Shown: positions 61,150 through 64,000 of the stretch, in pieces
How positions within the stretch are numbered: position 1 is the stretch's first letter
Layout of the letters: each line of letters starts with the position of its first letter
NCBI RefSeq assembly: GCF_026162625.1
Contig: NZ_JAOTBD010000005.1
Span: 62,001 to 126,000, forward strand
Origin: Paracoccus beibuensis
Lineage (GTDB): Bacteria; Pseudomonadota; Alphaproteobacteria; Rhodobacterales; Rhodobacteraceae
Length of the DNA: 64,000 nt
Direction: 5' to 3'
Notes under the pieces: model-generated
What the model saw: the letters and a program-made list of their open reading frames with translations, nothing else
Database searches by the model: none
Told to the model about the DNA's origin: nothing
Program-made: the position numbers and the translations under genes

Positions 61150-62967
61150 ATGCCGCTCTTGACCCAGACCCCGACCTGCCCGCGCCTGACCCTGTCGCGC
61201 CTTGCCCTTGTCGCAGCGCTGCTGGGCGCGGCGCCTGCGCTGGCGCAGCAGGAGGACCGCCCGGACCCGCGGCCCGCGCATGAACAGCCGGCCCCCGACA
61301 TGCAGGGTCTGGCGGGGCCGTACCTGGCCGCCCGCATGGCCACGGTCGAGAACGACTTCCGCGCCGCCGCCCGCTATTACGAGGAAGCCTCGGCCAAGGA
61401 CCCCGAGGATGTCTACCTGCAGGACAGCGCCCTTGTCGCGCTTTCCTCGGCCGGAGAGGTCGACAAGGCCGTGGCCTTGGCCGAACGCCTGGCCGAGGCC
61501 GGTCGTGACACGGAACTGGCCGGGCTGCTGCGCCGGGCGCAGCTGATCCGCGCCGGCGACTGGGACGGCCTCTTGTCGTTGATCGCCGCCGACAGCGACC
61601 CCGAGCGTCCGATCGAGAGCGACCTTCTGGATGGCACCATGCAGGCCTGGGCGATGCTGGGCGCCGGCCGGGCGCAGGACGCGCTGGCGAAGTTCGAGGA
61701 AATGGCCGCGGCCGAGGGCATCGGCCCCGTCGTGAACTATCACCTGGCGCTGGCACGGGCGCTGGTGGGCGACTACGAGACCGCCGACGAGCTTTTACAG
61801 CAGTCCGAGGCCGGAAGCCCGCTTCTGGGCGTGATCGCCCGCGTGCAGATCCTGGCCCAGCTGGATCGGCAGGACGAGGCGCTGGCCCTCCTGGAGGACC
61901 TGCCGGGGATCGAGGCCGAGCCGCAGCTGCTGAAGCTGCGCCAGCGCCTGCAGGCCGGCGAGCCGGTGCCGTTCGATGTCATCGCCGGACCTGCCGACGG
62001 CATCGCGCATCTGTTCCTGTCCTTTGCATCGGCCCTTGCTGGAAGCCCAGACCCCGAGCCCCTGGCGCTGATCCACGCACGGCTTGCCGCCTGGATCTCG
62101 CCCGAGAACCCAGAGGCGCGGCTGATTGTCGCTCAGCTTCTGCAGGACCGCCAGCAGTTCGACCTGGCCGAGACCGAGTTCGAGGCTGTCCGCCGCATGG
62201 GCGAGATGCGTCCCCAAGCCGAATTGTCGCGGATCGACGCGCTGTCTGGCGCCGGCCGCCACGACGAGGCCGAAAAGGCCGCGCTGGCCCTGACCGTCGC
62301 CTATCCCGACCTTGCGCCTGCCTGGGTCGCGCTTGGCGACGTGATGCGGCAGCAGGAGAAGTTCCGCGAGGCCATCCCCAGCTATGACAAGGCGCTGGCG
62401 CTGCTTCAGGGCGCCCCGGCCGAGGTGCGGTGGTTCCCGCTCTATGCGCGCGGCATCGCGCTGGAACGGGCGGGCCAGTTCGACCGCGCCGAGGCGGACC
62501 TTCTGGCCGCGCTGGAGATCCGGCCCGATCAGCCCAGCCTGCTGAACTACCTTGGATATTCCTGGATCGACCGGGGCGAGAACCTGGAACGCGCGCTGGG
62601 GATGATCGAACGCGCGGTCGAGCTGTCGCCGGGCGACGGCTATATCCTCGATTCGCTGGCCTGGGCCTATTACCGCCTTGGCCGGTATCAGGAAGCCGTC
62701 GCGCCGATGGAGCAGTCAATCGCCACCATGGCCTCGGACCCGCTGGTCAATGACCACCTGGGCGACATCTACTGGATGGTCGGCCGCGGGCGCGAGGCGC
62801 AGATCCAGTGGCGCCGCGCCCTGTCGCTGGAGCCCGGAGAAAGCGGCGAGGTCGATCCCGACCGAATCCGCGACAAGCTGGAGCGGGGCCTGGATGCCGT
62901 CCTGGCCGACGAGGCCGCGGCCGGCACCGTCGACCAGCCCCGTGCCGAGGCAGACGCGACCGAATGA
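61150..62967 (+). CDS. Secreted tetratricopeptide repeat protein
   Basis: A 605-residue protein with a signal peptide ([16 protein letters not shown]). The remainder consists of TPR-type helical hairpins, best seen in [39 protein letters not shown] and [22 protein letters not shown] [19 protein letters not shown] with the final [14 protein letters not shown] and [11 protein letters not shown]. Such proteins serve as periplasmic or outer-membrane scaffolds. I use ATG 61150; a GTG at 61138 is possible. The stop overlaps ispE by 4 bp. Confidence 0.85.
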   Translation: MPLLTQTPTCPRLTLSRLALVAALLGAAPALAQQEDRPDPRPAHEQPAPDMQGLAGPYLAARMATVENDFRAAARYYEEASAKDPEDVYLQDSALVALSSAGEVDKAVALAERLAEAGRDTELAGLLRRAQLIRAGDWDGLLSLIAADSDPERPIESDLLDGTMQAWAMLGAGRAQDALAKFEEMAAAEGIGPVVNYHLALARALVGDYETADELLQQSEAGSPLLGVIARVQILAQLDRQDEALALLEDLPGIEAEPQLLKLRQRLQAGEPVPFDVIAGPADGIAHLFLSFASALAGSPDPEPLALIHARLAAWISPENPEARLIVAQLLQDRQQFDLAETEFEAVRRMGEMRPQAELSRIDALSGAGRHDEAEKAALALTVAYPDLAPAWVALGDVMRQQEKFREAIPSYDKALALLQGAPAEVRWFPLYARGIALERAGQFDRAEADLLAALEIRPDQPSLLNYLGYSWIDRGENLERALGMIERAVELSPGDGYILDSLAWAYYRLGRYQEAVAPMEQSIATMASDPLVNDHLGDIYWMVGRGREAQIQWRRALSLEPGESGEVDPDRIRDKLERGLDAVLADEAAAGTVDQPRAEADATE

Positions 62968-63806
62968 CGCCCGCCGATCCGGCGGTCGTGACCGAGGCCG
63001 CGCCCGCCAAGCTGAACCTGGCGCTGCACGTGACGGGGCGGCGCGACGACGGCTATCACCTTCTTGATTCGCTGGTCTGCTTTGCCGCCGCTGGCGATGT
63101 CGTCCGGGTCGCGCCGGGCCCGTTGTCGCTGCGGATCGATGGGCCCTTCGCGGCAGGTCTTCAGGCCGAGGACGACAACCTCTGCCTGCGGGCCGCGCGC
63201 CTGGCGGGGATCGATGGCGCGATCCGCCTGACGAAGAACCTGCCGGTCGCCTCGGGGATCGGCGGCGGGTCGGGCGACGCGGCGGCGGTGCTGCGTGCGG
63301 CGCGGCGGATGGGCCACGCGCTGCCGCTTTCGCCAGAGCGGTTGGGTGCCGACGTGCCGGTCTGCATTGCCTCGGTCCCCGCGCGCATGCAGGGCACCGG
63401 AGAGATCGTGACCCCGCTGCCGCCGCTTCCGCCGCTGCACCTGGTGCTGGTGAACCCAGGCGTCGCGCTGTCGACGCCGCAGGTCTTCGCGCGCCTGACC
63501 TGCCGCGACAATCCGCCCCTGCCGCAGGTCCCGATGTTCCCCGACGCATCGGCGCTGGTCGCCTGGCTTGCCGGCACGCGAAACGACTTGGAACCGGCGG
63601 CCATTGGCGCGGCCCCGATCGTCGCTTGCGTCCTGCAGGCGCTGACGGCGCAGGGGGCGGCGCTGGCGCGCATGTCCGGCTCTGGCGCGACCTGCTTTGG
63701 CATCTTCGACCGTCCCGCCGCTGCGCAGGCCGCCGCCGCCGTTCTGGCCAGACAAGGGTGGTGGGCGGTCGCGACCGAACTGGCGCCCGCCCCGCAGCCC
63801 CGCTAA
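62964..63806 (+). CDS. ispE: 4-Diphosphocytidyl-2-C-methyl-D-erythritol kinase
   Basis: A 280-residue GHMP kinase of the MEP isoprenoid pathway. [23 protein letters not shown] is the start signature, [18 protein letters not shown] the ATP loop, and [14 protein letters not shown] the third motif. It phosphorylates CDP-ME at the 2-hydroxyl. The start overlaps the TPR gene stop by 4 bp (ATGA). pdxJ follows 28 bp later. Confidence 0.95.
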   Translation: MTPADPAVVTEAAPAKLNLALHVTGRRDDGYHLLDSLVCFAAAGDVVRVAPGPLSLRIDGPFAAGLQAEDDNLCLRAARLAGIDGAIRLTKNLPVASGIGGGSGDAAAVLRAARRMGHALPLSPERLGADVPVCIASVPARMQGTGEIVTPLPPLPPLHLVLVNPGVALSTPQVFARLTCRDNPPLPQVPMFPDASALVAWLAGTRNDLEPAAIGAAPIVACVLQALTAQGAALARMSGSGATCFGIFDRPAAAQAAAAVLARQGWWAVATELAPAPQPR

Positions 63807-63834
63807 AGTGCCTGCAACTTCAGCGGAGGATACC

Positions 63835-64000
63835 ATGCTGCGCCTTGGCGTCAACATCGACCACGTCGCCACCATCCGGAACGCCAGGGGCACGCCCTGG
63901 CCCGACCCGCTGCGCGCGGCACGCATCGCCGAAGCCGCCGGCGCCGACGGTATCACCGCCCACCTGCGCGAGGACCGGCGCCACATCAGCGACGCGGACA
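63835..64000 (+). CDS. pdxJ: Pyridoxine 5'-phosphate synthase, N-terminal part (3'-truncated)
   Basis: The first 55 codons are inside the window: [20 protein letters not shown], then [20 protein letters not shown] and [11 protein letters not shown], which are unmistakable PdxJ. The enzyme forms pyridoxine 5'-phosphate from deoxyxylulose phosphate and 3-amino-2-oxopropyl phosphate, using the same precursor as the MEP pathway of the upstream ispE. AGCGGAGGATACC is an excellent ribosome binding site. The rest lies beyond base 64000. Confidence 0.93.
   Translation, partial: MLRLGVNIDHVATIRNARGTPWPDPLRAARIAEAAGADGITAHLREDRRHISDAD

Overview
The window is an ordinary-looking chromosomal stretch of a GC-rich alphaproteobacterium of the Rhodobacterales, most like Paracoccus. 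The reasons are the CcrM-type GANTC methyltransferase, TrcR (DUF1013), COQ9, DUF1127 and DUF2794 proteins, and the 50-residue aa3-type cytochrome oxidase subunit IV first known from Paracoccus. Genes are densely packed with many 1-bp and 4-bp start/stop overlaps, codons are strongly GC-rich at third positions, and I see no tRNA, rRNA, CRISPR, insertion sequence or prophage. About 65 protein genes are supported; the first (GT90 glycosyltransferase) and last (pdxJ) run off the window ends.

Layout. 1-3730: GT90 glycosyltransferase, allA, rnhB, ccrM. 3893-9276: FAD-linked dehydrogenase, convergent alkB and mutY, then a DciA-like DUF721 protein, a DsbA-like oxidoreductase and mscL. 9290-14751: ald with a divergent Lrp/AsnC regulator, rpsU, COQ9 and a quinone oxidoreductase, RNase T2, trcR. 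14825-19979: a minus-strand run of a GlsB-type membrane protein, a succinate-semialdehyde dehydrogenase, a P1-family (S58) peptidase, an acetolactate-synthase-like TPP enzyme and a small potassium-channel protein. 20152-28972: smpB, sseA, an aromatic aminotransferase, an OmpA/BON envelope protein with a coiled-coil partner, ubiA against rsmE, DUF1127, prmA and msrA. 29027-36434: xerC-DUF484-fsa, priA, then lytic transglycosylase, an Ala/Lys-rich protein and an L,D-transpeptidase. 36839-42992: MFS_3 exporter, an outer-membrane-like protein, nadE, an 18-repeat secreted MORN protein and a GNAT. A 605-bp region without a convincing gene follows. 43598-49808: YcjF/YcjX pair, hrpB, DUF2794, two I78 inhibitor-like lipoproteins. 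50031-57777: glutamate dehydrogenase, Sua5, acyl-CoA dehydrogenase with an MBL hydrolase, oxidase subunit IV, a lipoprotein, azlCD, GNAT. 57774-64000: membrane protein, greA, ETF-ubiquinone oxidoreductase, TPR protein, ispE, pdxJ.

How the genes fit together. Several contribute to aerobic respiration and the quinone pool (ubiA, COQ9, quinone oxidoreductase, ETF-QO, oxidase subunit IV). Others serve amino-acid and nitrogen turnover (ald, glutamate dehydrogenase, aminotransferase, allA, azlCD), genome maintenance and cell cycle (rnhB, ccrM, mutY, xerC, priA, trcR) and translation or RNA work (rpsU, smpB, rsmE, prmA, sua5, hrpB, greA). There is no clear genomic island. The points I find most worth checking are the GANTC cluster in the ccrM promoter, a hairpin in the greA leader, the MORN protein, the 605-bp structured gap, the peptidase/TPP-enzyme/dehydrogenase run, and divergent residues in AlkB and RNase T2.
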